A DNA stretch of 35,158 nucleotides from Eubacterium sp. (GCA_029266335.1 JAQSXC010000025.1:1-35158), one strand, 5' to 3'. Positions 24,368 to 31,347 are shown, counted from the stretch's first letter. Notes: generated by a model from the letters alone, not told the origin. Numbers and translations are program-made.

Positions 24368-24396
24368 TTGTAAAGAAAATAGAACGAGTATATAAT
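24368..24396 (+). promoter_or_regulatory. SOS-type promoter upstream of the 63-aa gene
   Basis: TTGTAA (24368-24373), 17-base spacer, TATAAT (24391-24396). The LexA box begins 6 bases after the -10, over the transcription start, as at 17276. Confidence 0.7.
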
Positions 24397-24402
24397 AGGA
24401 TG

Positions 24403-24416
24403 AGAACATATGTTCG
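24403..24416. promoter_or_regulatory. LexA (SOS) box 3
   Basis: AGAACATATGTTCG: perfect GAAC-ATAT-GTTC core, one base from the full palindrome. Overlaps the predicted transcription start of the 24368 promoter. Confidence 0.8.
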
Positions 24417-24742
24417 AAATAGCGTTGAAAAAAATAAGATTGAATATAAATTCATATACCTTATAATGGTAATCAGAGGAGGGATGGAATTTGCTTGTAA
24501 TAAATAAAAAATAAAAGAGAGCCTATTCTTGATCTTTGGTCGGTGACAGAATAGAGATCCCTTAGTGCAAAACCCCAAAAGAGGTTAGCTGTATTAAATA
24601 ATATAATTATATTTTTCATGTATATACGTACAATATACAACATAATAGTAATATAAATTTTTATGCATGTAAAGCTAAATAATTATATTTTAATTAAGTG
24701 ATACCTCTAATGAATAAATTTATTCTTACAGAGGTGAATAAC

Positions 24743-24934
24743 ATGAAAGACAATGAGAACGAGGTATTTGAGTCGTTAATAGTACTCCTGGAAAAACAAC
24801 CAATAGATGTTGCTCTAATTGAAACTATAAGCAGAATTTATAATTCCCAAGACAATTTTATAATGGCTGCTTCATATGTTTATAACTATGGATTTATTGC
24901 AGGGAAGAGGCAAGAAAGACATAAAAGAAAATGA
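24743..24934 (+). CDS. Small SOS-linked protein, 63 aa
   Basis: No family recognised. Acidic N-terminus, leucine-rich helix (FESLIVLLEKQPIDVALIETI), aromatic middle and strongly basic end (GKRQERHKRK). ATG 24743 follows AGAGGTGA; ATG 24698 has no ribosome site. It is the only gene between the tandem promoters with LexA box 3 and the inverted repeat at 24934, so it is the likely product of that SOS unit, with a leader of about 340 bases. Because the CI-like repressor has no autocleavage domain, this could be an antirepressor. That is hypothesis only. Confidence 0.55.
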   Translation: MKDNENEVFESLIVLLEKQPIDVALIETISRIYNSQDNFIMAASYVYNYGFIAGKRQERHKRK

Positions 24935-24981
24935 TGTCCATATGAGTACATAACATGAAAGGTATGTACTCATATGGACAT
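24934..24981. repeat. 19-bp perfect inverted repeat: int terminator or attP
   Basis: ATGTCCATATGAGTACATA (24934-24952) is perfectly inverted at 24963-24981, with 10 bases between. It fits exactly between the stop codons of the 63-aa gene (+) and the serine integrase (-). On the minus strand CATTTTCTTTTATG follows, as for an intrinsic terminator. Its 48-bp span and place beside int also fit an attP of a large serine integrase. Confidence 0.8.
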
Positions 24982-24984
24982 ATT

Positions 24985-26502
24985 CTAAAACATGCTATAT
25001 AGCTCGATTGTAAAATTATCTTCCCTTGCGGTCTTCTCTTTGTTATATACAGCCTTTTCAATGACGCTTTTTAAGAGCATATTTTTTTGAGTTGTAGTAG
25101 CTTTATCGTAGAGGGTCAAAACATCTTGTATCGCATTGATTTCCATATCAACTGTTTGTTTATTATTCAAATTACTAATTTCTTTTTTCAAAATACTTAT
25201 ACTTTGATTAAGTGTTTCAATTCTGTCACCTAAAACTTTTAGTCTTTCTGTAAAAACCTCAACAGTATAAATACCTTTCTCAAGTAAATCATAAGCATTT
25301 TCTCTTTGCTTATTTACTTCGGTTAATTGTTGTTCGTAAGTGTTTATTTCTTCATACTTTTTGTCTTCAGCTTTATTATTGTTTTCAGGCTTATTTAGGC
25401 TTTCTGCTTTAAGTAATTGTAATTTTAATCTCAATTCGTTAAGGATTGTATTTTCAATATGAATAAATTTAGAACTTTTATTTCCGCATTTGTTCCTACA
25501 CATTAAATGTGGCTGAACTCCCGATTTTGAATATGTTCTATATGTTAGTTTTGATCCACAAACACCACATACAACAAGCCCGGATAATGGATTAACAAAT
25601 TCAAGGCTTGGATTAATTGGCGATTTCCGGTGTGTTTTCATAATATTCATCGCCGAATTATATAGTTCATCTGAAATTAATGCTTCATGCTTTCCTTCAA
25701 ACATAACCCATTCATCTACAGGTCTATTTTTTGCAGACTTCTTTTTAGTTGAAGTTCTATATCCATAACGTCTATTAGTTGCTATTTTGCCTGCATATAA
25801 TGGATTTTTTATTAATTCGGCGACTGCATGGCTTGACCATTGGTTACCAAGCGTGGTTTTAATCCCTATACCATTTAATCTATCAGCAATAATCTGGCTG
25901 CCAACATGTTCATATAGGTACCAATTATATATCGTCTTAACAATATTGGCTTCATTCTCATTAATGCTTAAAGTTCTCCCGTTTTTCAATTCCACTATTT
26001 CATAGCCAAATGGTCTTCTGGGACTATTATAATTTCCATCTTCAACAGATCGCTTAATTCCACGTTGCAGTCTCTTTTTTATCATTTTGTACTCTTTACG
26101 GCTCATGAAAGCTTCAAATTCACTGTATTCCTCGTCGAATTCGTCATCTAAGTCATAAGTCTTATTGGGAGTGATTATCTTGGTACCGGTTTTTTTAAAA
26201 GTTTTCAAGATTATCCCTTGTTCTTCCATGTCACCACGACCTAATCTTTGTTGATCCATGCAAAGAATTCCATAGTATAAACCTTGTTCAACTTCTTTAA
26301 GACAGTCTAGCATTTGTGGTCTGTATAAAAGGCTCTCTCCAGAAACAAGTTCTTCAAAAATCTTTACAACATTGAAATTATTCTCTTTAGCGAATTTTAA
26401 TAAATCTCTCCTATGGAAAGAAAGAGTTTCTCCTTTCCCTAATTCTTTTTCAAGTTTTTCGTCTTCTCTTGATTTTCTGAGATATATAGCAACATTTTTC
26501 AC
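24985..26502 (-). CDS. Large serine integrase, 505 aa
   Basis: Unidirectional site-specific recombinase that inserts the phage into the host chromosome. Resolvase domain ~1-150 with nucleophile Ser11 (YLRKSRED) and the RLGRGD arginine loop (86-91). Recombinase domain ~160-290. Zinc ribbon at ~312-339 with Cys312, 315, 335 and 339. Long coiled coil ~355-460 for synapsis control. Full family length. GTG start (26500-26502) with AGAGGGAGAT. It lies 14 bases behind the CI-like gene, so repressor and integrase are made from one leftward message. Confidence 0.93.
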   Translation of the reverse strand: MKNVAIYLRKSREDEKLEKELGKGETLSFHRRDLLKFAKENNFNVVKIFEELVSGESLLYRPQMLDCLKEVEQGLYYGILCMDQQRLGRGDMEEQGIILKTFKKTGTKIITPNKTYDLDDEFDEEYSEFEAFMSRKEYKMIKKRLQRGIKRSVEDGNYNSPRRPFGYEIVELKNGRTLSINENEANIVKTIYNWYLYEHVGSQIIADRLNGIGIKTTLGNQWSSHAVAELIKNPLYAGKIATNRRYGYRTSTKKKSAKNRPVDEWVMFEGKHEALISDELYNSAMNIMKTHRKSPINPSLEFVNPLSGLVVCGVCGSKLTYRTYSKSGVQPHLMCRNKCGNKSSKFIHIENTILNELRLKLQLLKAESLNKPENNNKAEDKKYEEINTYEQQLTEVNKQRENAYDLLEKGIYTVEVFTERLKVLGDRIETLNQSISILKKEISNLNNKQTVDMEINAIQDVLTLYDKATTTQKNMLLKSVIEKAVYNKEKTAREDNFTIELYSMF

Positions 26503-26516
26503 TTTTTATCTCCCTC

Positions 26517-26858
26517 TTAATTGTTACTAGACTTGGTATATACATTAATTGTATCTTCAAAGTGTTTTATTATTAATATTCGCTGGTCATCAGGCATTGT
26601 TGCAATAATTCTCGCAAATTTTAAGAATTTTTGTTCCAGTACATTTTTAGCTAAAAGCTTGTCATTACTATCAACTCCTAATAGATAGTCAGTAGTAACA
26701 TTAAAATATAGTGCTATTTTTTTTAATTTTTCACCTGAAGGAGATGAACTATCCCAAGTCCTCAACAATCCTTTACCAAAACCCAGTTCTCTTTCAACAG
26801 CAGTCATAGTTGTGCCTTTTTCAGTACATAAATCTTTCAGTCTACTTACTATTGTCAT
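26517..26858 (-). CDS. CI-like repressor (XRE HTH, no peptidase domain), 113 aa
   Basis: Probable lysogeny repressor. Residues 1-65 are an XRE helix-turn-helix with TTMTAVERELGFGKGLLRTW and the typical FNVTTDYLLG ending. Residues 66-113 form a helical tail for dimer contacts. The S24 (LexA-like) autocleavage domain of many CI proteins is absent. The start is residue Met of MTIVSRLKD; the ORF upstream of it would cross the early promoter. CGGAG lies 6-8 bases upstream. It faces away from the early promoter at 26913, whose spacer is a palindromic operator. Confidence 0.85.
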   Translation of the reverse strand: MTIVSRLKDLCTEKGTTMTAVERELGFGKGLLRTWDSSSPSGEKLKKIALYFNVTTDYLLGVDSNDKLLAKNVLEQKFLKFARIIATMPDDQRILIIKHFEDTINVYTKSSNN

Positions 26859-26912
26859 AACATACACTCCGATATAATAAAATAAATAGCAGAAAAAAAT
26901 AGTATATGCCAT

Positions 26913-26941
26913 TGACAAGACGAATATTCTCGTCTATAATA
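26913..26941 (+). promoter_or_regulatory. Early rightward promoter with operator in the spacer
   Basis: Perfect TTGACA (26913-26918), 17-base spacer, perfect TATAAT (26936-26941). The spacer holds AGACGA (26919-26924) and TCGTCT (26931-26936), inverted around ATATTC. A repressor bound here would lie on the RNA polymerase site. Expected start of the early lytic message. Confidence 0.9.
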
Positions 26942-27042
26942 AATTTAAGCTTAAATAAATTTACCCGGCAGACATATATTAAACGAAATGGACCAAACCC
27001 GTTCCCCAACGGTTTATTAATTTATGCCATTACGTACGAAAA

Positions 27043-27060
27043 TTTTCTACTACAATGTAT
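27043..27060 (+). promoter_or_regulatory. Second copy of the late-promoter-like 18-mer
   Basis: TTTTCTACTACAATGTAT differs at one base from 1867-1884, which holds the late -10. Here the -10 would be TACAAT, 64 bases before the Cro-like gene. No good -35 seen. May be a second early promoter or a shared regulator site. Confidence 0.35.
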
Positions 27061-27123
27061 ATTAACATTAATATATTCTGCTGTCAATATTAAGCTGAAA
27101 TTTTTATACATAAGGAGGTATTT

Positions 27124-27315
27124 ATGGCAGATTTTGAAAAGGAGGTAAGAAAGAAGCTAATTGATTTAGAAATGTCTATTCCTGAACTTTGTAAATCTAT
27201 TGGTATTTCAACCCCTTACCTATATGACGTCTTTAAAGGGAATAGAAAGGCAAAAGAACTGAAAGGAAAGGTATGTGCGTATTTAAATCTTCCGCCAAGC
27301 TTAATATCAAAATAG
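27124..27315 (+). CDS. Cro-like XRE regulator, 63 aa
   Basis: First gene of the early operon, divergent from the CI-like gene, the classic place of Cro. Single helix-turn-helix: FEKEVRKKLIDLEMSIPELC, then a GISTPYLYDVFKGNRKAKE recognition segment, the pattern of small Clostridial phage regulators. Perfect AAGGAGGT ribosome site. Likely binds the operator at 26919-26936 and weakens the CI message. Confidence 0.8.
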   Translation: MADFEKEVRKKLIDLEMSIPELCKSIGISTPYLYDVFKGNRKAKELKGKVCAYLNLPPSLISK

Positions 27316-27368
27316 TAAGGCATATAGTCCAAGCATTTCCTAATAAAAATAACATAAGGGGTGATTAT

Positions 27369-27542
27369 ATGCCAAATGTAATATTTATTAGACCAAAATT
27401 AACACGGGAAATGTTAAACGAAAGGTTACAAAATTTTAAGTTAGTAGCAGAAGATATTTTAAATTGTGAATGCAGAGTTTATTTCGAGAACGAAAGCGAT
27501 TTGGATATAATTAACGATTCTCAAGTTTTTAAAGACAAATGA
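27369..27542 (+). CDS. Hypothetical early protein, 57 aa
   Basis: No family recognised. Alpha/beta with an N-terminal strand (MPNVIFIRPKL), a helix with EMLNERLQNFKLVAEDIL and an acidic end. AAGGGGTGA serves ATG 27369; the upstream in-frame ATG (27273) lies inside the Cro-like gene without a ribosome site. Its stop overlaps the next ATG (ATGA). Confidence 0.55.
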   Translation: MPNVIFIRPKLTREMLNERLQNFKLVAEDILNCECRVYFENESDLDIINDSQVFKDK

Positions 27543-27643
27543 GAAGGATAATCTTTTTGACAACATTGTTATCATTTGGCGGACAAGCATTAGATGAAAG
27601 CATACATACTATTGCTCTAATGCGAAAGAATAAAGAATTTTAA
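27539..27643 (+). CDS. Coupled micro-ORF, 34 aa
   Basis: Starts in an ATGA overlap with the previous stop and runs 34 codons to TAA 27641. Short hydrophobic N-terminus (IIFLTTLLSF) and polar end (RKNKEF). Weak ribosome site, so expression would rely on coupling. May be a small membrane peptide or chance. Confidence 0.35.
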   Translation: MRRIIFLTTLLSFGGQALDESIHTIALMRKNKEF

Positions 27644-27668
27644 AAAATAAACAGAAAGGAGATTAATC

Positions 27669-27866
27669 ATGAAGGTACGGTTACACTCTGGGAAAATTGT
27701 TGAAGCAAAAAGGTTCAAGGACTTAACCCCTGAGGAAGTTTTAGAATCAACAAACCATCCAGATCTTTGGGATGGTGACGAAATATTTGTTTCAGCAGAA
27801 ATAGAAGAACACCCAAACCATTGGGCTTATGAACTAGATTCACAGGTTAAAATTATTGAGGAATAG
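27669..27866 (+). CDS. Hypothetical early protein, 65 aa
   Basis: Strong AGAAAGGAGATTAATC before the ATG. Acidic, with beta strands at the start (MKVRLHSGKIVEAKRF) and end and several Trp/His residues in the middle. No family recognised. Such small acidic early proteins often act on host enzymes, but nothing here shows that. Confidence 0.55.
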   Translation: MKVRLHSGKIVEAKRFKDLTPEEVLESTNHPDLWDGDEIFVSAEIEEHPNHWAYELDSQVKIIEE

Positions 27867-27920
27867 GTAGTAAATAAGGAATTCTAATGTGAAGAAAGAA
27901 GGGAGGTAGGGAATAAAACT

Positions 27921-28133
27921 ATGTTAGGTAACAAGATTGTTGTAACTGTAAGAGTAGAAAGCGCTGATTTAGCATTAGAAAAGAAAATGGCCGTACTTGT
28001 GGAAGAAGTCCAGCCGATTAAAAATACTGAAATATATATTCAAGTTCCTACGCTTGATTCAAAAAGTCTTGCATCTTTATTGGAGAAAAGCCTATTATAT
28101 CGGAGCAATGCAAAGATAAATCATTGCATTTGA
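27921..28133 (+). CDS. Hypothetical early protein, 70 aa
   Basis: Starts at ATG 27921, downstream of GGGAGGTAGGG at rather long distance. N-terminal strand (KIVVTVRVES), a helix, then a beta-alpha end. No family recognised. Its last 86 bases overlap the 3' end of the minus-strand gene at 28048-28422. Confidence 0.5.
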   Translation: MLGNKIVVTVRVESADLALEKKMAVLVEEVQPIKNTEIYIQVPTLDSKSLASLLEKSLLYRSNAKINHCI

Positions 28134-28422
28134 TAGTAGAGTTATTGCCATATTTAATAGTTGCATCTTTAACGACAATTATACTTCCATCTCCAACAAG
28201 ACTTACAGATTCACCATTATCCTCATAATTTGATATAAGATTGTCTTTTATTGTACCAATAGCTTCAGCAACAGAGGATATGTTTGGGTTAGCAACAGGG
28301 ATAAGTAGTTTTCCAGCTACTAGACCAAATGGTGTAAGTAAAATAACACCGTCTAATTCATTGGATGCTTCAATTAGAGTTGATAAGGCATGTAAATTTA
28401 AATACTTTGATGAAATGTTCAA
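28048..28422 (-). CDS. Antisense gene inside the early operon, 124 aa
   Basis: The only minus-strand gene among the early genes. TTG start at 28420-28422 with a near-perfect AAGGGAGGTGA five to six bases upstream, and an extended -10 further up. Helical N-terminus (SSKYLNLHALSTLIEASNELDG), then VILLTPFGLVAGKLL and a beta-rich remainder, ending in a short polar tail. No family recognised, but composition is that of a folded protein. Its message would be antisense to the early transcript, so it may serve the lysogenic state. Confidence 0.65.
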   Translation of the reverse strand: MNISSKYLNLHALSTLIEASNELDGVILLTPFGLVAGKLLIPVANPNISSVAEAIGTIKDNLISNYEDNGESVSLVGDGSIIVVKDATIKYGNNSTIKCNDLSLHCSDIIGFSPIKMQDFLNQA

Positions 28423-28447
28423 TTAAATCACCTCCCTTCTACGGGAA

Positions 28448-28456
28448 ATTATACCA
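28448..28456 (-). promoter_or_regulatory. Extended -10 promoter of the antisense gene
   Basis: On the minus strand TGGTATAAT: a perfect -10 with the TG motif of extended -10 promoters. No good -35. It lies about 25 bases before the TTG start. Confidence 0.5.
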
Positions 28457-28486
28457 CAAATTTTGACAGGAAAGGAGGAATTAATC

Positions 28487-28618
28487 ATGGCAAGCAATTT
28501 ACAAATATTTTTAAGCATTATATTTTTATTCACTATAATTTTTACTCTCGGGTGGGCAGCTTGCTACATATGGTACACAGAAGTAATACCCATAAAAAAG
28601 AAAAAGCACCTAAAATAA
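28487..28618 (+). CDS. Small single-pass membrane protein, 43 aa
   Basis: AAAGGAGGA ribosome site, then a protein with one hydrophobic segment (about residues 7-30, FLSIIFLFTIIFTLGWAA) and a lysine-rich end (KKKKHLK), so the C-terminus should stay inside. No family known to me. Translation signals are strong. Could be an early membrane protein that affects host or superinfection. Confidence 0.6.
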   Translation: MASNLQIFLSIIFLFTIIFTLGWAACYIWYTEVIPIKKKKHLK

Positions 28619-28681
28619 GGCGCTAAACAATTAAGTTACTTATATTCTACAGGTTTTATTACTGTAGGTCAAGGAGCAGTT

Positions 28682-29053
28682 ATGAATAAGAAGTTAGCTT
28701 CAGAATCAATAGGCAAAATTGTTGAAATATTCGCCGGTCATAATGGCAATTACATAGGTCAAATTGAAAAGATTCTTCCAGGTGCCTGTAATGTTGTAGT
28801 TGTAAAAATAATAGCCTGTATCAAGTACCCTGGGCAACGAGCAATATTCTATACTTTCAATAATTTTGAACGTTGGCCTTTTTATTTCGGATCTTTGGAG
28901 ACATGCCATACCGATTTTATAGAACTATATTACGGCGCTATTCCAGAGTATTACGAGCTAATGCCCAAGGTATTAGAAGAGACATTTCTGATTGAAACTG
29001 AAGCTGATCGAAGAATTTACGAAAGACACAAAGCACATTGGAAAGGCAGGTGA
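28682..29053 (+). CDS. Hypothetical early protein, 123 aa
   Basis: AAGGAGC before the ATG. Begins with a short beta domain (GKIVEIFAGHNGNYIGQIEKI) like a small barrel, aromatic-rich middle (FNNFERWPFYFG), and ends in a charged helix (ETEADRRIYERHKAHW). No family recognised. Located just before the replication gene, whose GTG start lies 5 bases after this stop. Confidence 0.6.
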   Translation: MNKKLASESIGKIVEIFAGHNGNYIGQIEKILPGACNVVVVKIIACIKYPGQRAIFYTFNNFERWPFYFGSLETCHTDFIELYYGAIPEYYELMPKVLEETFLIETEADRRIYERHKAHWKGR

Positions 29054-29057
29054 CATT

Positions 29058-30035
29058 GTGGCTCGTTCAAGAAACATAAAGCCAACATTTTTCACTAATG
29101 AATATTTAGCTGAACTTAGTCCGCTAGCACGATTACTTTTTATTGGTTTATGGTGCCAAGCTGATAGAGAAGGACGATTGCAAGATCGTCCTAAAAGATT
29201 AAAAATTGATATTCTCCCATATGACAACTGCGATGTTGACATACTGCTTGATGATTTACAAAAATCTCGGGGGGATTTCATTAAAAGATATGAAGTTGAG
29301 GGCAACAAATACATACAAATTATCAACTTTTCAAAGCACCAAAATCCGCATAAAAAAGAGGTTGCAAGCACTATACCAGAGTATAAACCCGACTCAGCAC
29401 TATACAAGCACCATGCTAGAACAGTACAAGAATCAAACAAGGATGTTGAAAATACAGAAGAAGAACACTACACGAATAGTGCTAGTACAGAAACAGAAAT
29501 AACCTTGCCCGATACAGGCACAGAGCAAGAACGAGAATTGCATACTACTAGCCACGCTGATTCCCTCTTATTGATTCCTGATTCCCTATTACCTATAAAC
29601 ACTATATCGTCAACTGACGTTGACACGATCGCTCACTATCCTTATGAAGAAATTGTAAAACTATTTAACTCCATATGTACAAGCCTGCCAAAGGTTAAAC
29701 AGTTGTCTGAAGGGCGGAAAAAGAAAATCAAGGCTAGATGGAATGATATTAAGGAACTAAATGGATTTAAGCAATTATTTGAAAAATCTCAATCAAGTTC
29801 ATTTCTTACAGGTGTCAGCACAAAGTGGAAAGCGACATTCGATTGGCTTATTGAGAATGACAGCAACTATGTAAAAGTTTTAGAAGGCAATTATGATAAT
29901 GATTCTCCCACTACACCAACTAGCCCACCTAAGTCAGAAAAATCAAACCGAGGCAACTTTGAACAAAGGGAGTATCAAAAAGAATACTATTCAGATTTTT
30001 TTAGCAATACAAAAGGGGGAATTAGTATTGAATAA
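29058..30035 (+). CDS. DnaD-like phage replication initiation protein, 325 aa
   Basis: Replisome organiser that should bind the phage origin and bring in host helicase. Residues 1 to ~105 form a winged-helix domain (PTFFTNEYLAELSPLARLLF, then DREGRLQDRPKRLK and NFSKHQNPHKKE). A T/E-rich linker runs ~115-200. The C-terminal ~100 residues (LFNSICTSLPKVKQLSEGRKKKI, FLTGVSTKWKATFDWLIEN) match the end domain of phage DnaD-like replication proteins. GTG 29058 follows GGCAGGTGA. No helicase-loader ATPase gene follows, so host loader is probably used. Confidence 0.8.
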   Translation: MARSRNIKPTFFTNEYLAELSPLARLLFIGLWCQADREGRLQDRPKRLKIDILPYDNCDVDILLDDLQKSRGDFIKRYEVEGNKYIQIINFSKHQNPHKKEVASTIPEYKPDSALYKHHARTVQESNKDVENTEEEHYTNSASTETEITLPDTGTEQERELHTTSHADSLLLIPDSLLPINTISSTDVDTIAHYPYEEIVKLFNSICTSLPKVKQLSEGRKKKIKARWNDIKELNGFKQLFEKSQSSSFLTGVSTKWKATFDWLIENDSNYVKVLEGNYDNDSPTTPTSPPKSEKSNRGNFEQREYQKEYYSDFFSNTKGGISIE

Positions 30036-30444
30036 AGTTGTTTTAATGGGGCGATTAACTAAGCACCCTGAACTAAGATATACAAGAGTAAATAATGCTG
30101 CGGTAGCATGTTTTCCAATTGCAGTAGATAGACGTGGTACTTCCAAAGATGGTAAGCCACAAGCAGATTTTTTTAATATTATTGCATGGAACAAAACAGC
30201 AGAGTTTTGCCAAAAGTACCTCACAAAGGGTATGAAGGTTGCTATTGTAGGCAGACTTCAAACAAGGAAATGGGAAGATAACGAGGGTAATATCCATTAC
30301 GTTACTGAGGTCGTTGCAGATGAAACATACTTTGCAGATAGCAAGAGAGAAACGTCAAGGGACTGCAAACCAAATGCTTATGAACAACAATATGACGGTG
30401 ATGGATTCTACCCAATGGCTGAAGATGATGAATTACCGTTTTAG
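30028..30444 (+). CDS. ssb: Single-stranded DNA-binding protein, 138 aa
   Basis: OB-fold protein that protects single-stranded DNA in replication. MNKVVLMGRLTKHPELRY start, the FFNIIAWNKTAEFCQKYLTKG core, and the acidic tail ending DDELPF, which in bacteria contacts repair and replication partners. TTG start at 30028 with AGGGGGA seven bases upstream; it overlaps the end of the replication gene by 8 bases. Confidence 0.95.
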   Translation: MNKVVLMGRLTKHPELRYTRVNNAAVACFPIAVDRRGTSKDGKPQADFFNIIAWNKTAEFCQKYLTKGMKVAIVGRLQTRKWEDNEGNIHYVTEVVADETYFADSKRETSRDCKPNAYEQQYDGDGFYPMAEDDELPF

Positions 30445-30455
30445 GAGGTATCAAA

Positions 30456-30740
30456 ATGAAGGTATATATAGCTGGCAAAATAACCGGAAATGAAGATTAT
30501 AGAGCAGAATTTGATCTTAGGCAAATGATTCTTGAATCAGAAGGGCATACAGTCTTAAATCCTGCCAGACTTCCTCTGGGACTTGAACATCATGAGTATA
30601 TGCATATTTGTAGAAGCATGATTGACGTTGCAGAAGCTGTATCATTTTTGCCTAACTGGAAAGAAAGTGTAGGAGCAAGAATGGAATATGACTACGCTGT
30701 TGAGGAAGAGAAACATATCTGGATGGATATTTGCGCATGA
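30456..30740 (+). CDS. DUF4406 protein (nucleoside deoxyribosyltransferase-like), 94 aa
   Basis: Starts MKVYIAGKITGNEDY, followed by a ..GHTVLNPARLP.. strand and MIDVAEAVSFLPNW, the DUF4406 pattern. The fold is related to nucleoside 2-deoxyribosyltransferases, so a role in nucleotide metabolism is possible but unproven. GGAGGT 7-8 bases upstream. Placed between SSB and the clamp-like gene. Confidence 0.85.
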   Translation: MKVYIAGKITGNEDYRAEFDLRQMILESEGHTVLNPARLPLGLEHHEYMHICRSMIDVAEAVSFLPNWKESVGARMEYDYAVEEEKHIWMDICA

Positions 30741-30771
30741 GATAGCACTAAGGGTGCAGAAAGGAAACCAT

Positions 30772-31317
30772 ATGAAAGCGATAATTGAAGTTAGGGAGTT
30801 AAAAAGTTTAATTAGAGCAACAAGAAAATTTATATCACAAGATGAGAACAGAGTTGTTCTTCAGTATATAAGGCTAGACTTCTTAAAGGGAAACAAGGTA
30901 AAAGCTGTTGCTTTAAATGGATTTATGTTGTCAGTAGAAAATGGAACAGTAATAAAATGTGATGAAAACTTCAGTGTGTATATAAAACCTTCACTGCCGC
31001 TAGGAGCAACGAATAATAAGGTTGCTGAAGTAGAGTTAAACGGAGATATCTGCTACATAAACATTGATGGTAATATTGTTGGTTTTAAGCAGCCTGACTG
31101 CAAACCATTTAATGAAAAAGATATTCTGGAAAAGCATGAAAAAATAGAAACGGTTTTCAAAATAGGAGTTGACAAGGATAAATTCAGTGAAGTACTTAAA
31201 AGCATCGAAAAAAGGTATGTAAATGATGCTGTAACTATTGAATTTAAGGGAGAAAATCAACCATTTATTTTAAGGACCGGAACTGGAATAAAATACTTGA
31301 TGCCTATGAGAATATGA
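30772..31317 (+). CDS. Possible sliding-clamp (DnaN) relative, 181 aa
   Basis: The N-terminal segment (ELKSLIRATRKFISQDENRV..) reads like the start of a beta-clamp domain, and the end (FILRTGTGIKYLMPMRI) is close to the DnaN C-terminus, which ends in YL-MP-R. Bacterial DnaN is about 370 aa with three domains, so this is half size. It could be a compact phage clamp or a clamp-competing protein. ATG 30772 has AGAAAGGAAA; the upstream ATG lies inside the previous gene. The call rests on end similarity and neighbouring SSB/replication genes. Confidence 0.5.
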   Translation: MKAIIEVRELKSLIRATRKFISQDENRVVLQYIRLDFLKGNKVKAVALNGFMLSVENGTVIKCDENFSVYIKPSLPLGATNNKVAEVELNGDICYINIDGNIVGFKQPDCKPFNEKDILEKHEKIETVFKIGVDKDKFSEVLKSIEKRYVNDAVTIEFKGENQPFILRTGTGIKYLMPMRI

Positions 31318-31347
31318 GTCGCAAAAGAAAAAGATAGCGACGCAACT

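Larger units (their letters stand above)
23612..24742. other. 1.1-kb largely non-coding control region
   Basis: No convincing protein gene. It holds four GGGTAACC elements (23623-23867), a long plus-strand hairpin (23936-23988), a very strong ribosome site at 24191-24202 in front of a 7-codon ORF (24207-24230), two tandem promoters (24288, 24368), a LexA box (24403), and the inverted repeat TGTATAT/ATATACA (24619-24639). Such a rich non-coding stretch in a small phage suggests a replication origin, regulatory RNA or switch region. Confidence 0.6.

Noticed and set aside
24298-24507. Plus-strand ORF of 69 aa over LexA box 3
   Set aside because: Starts before the first -10 and spans both promoters; no ribosome site, odd composition.
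26906-27148. Plus-strand ORF of 80 aa over the early promoter
   Set aside because: Starts inside the -35 and overlaps the Cro-like gene in another frame; not translatable from the mapped promoter.
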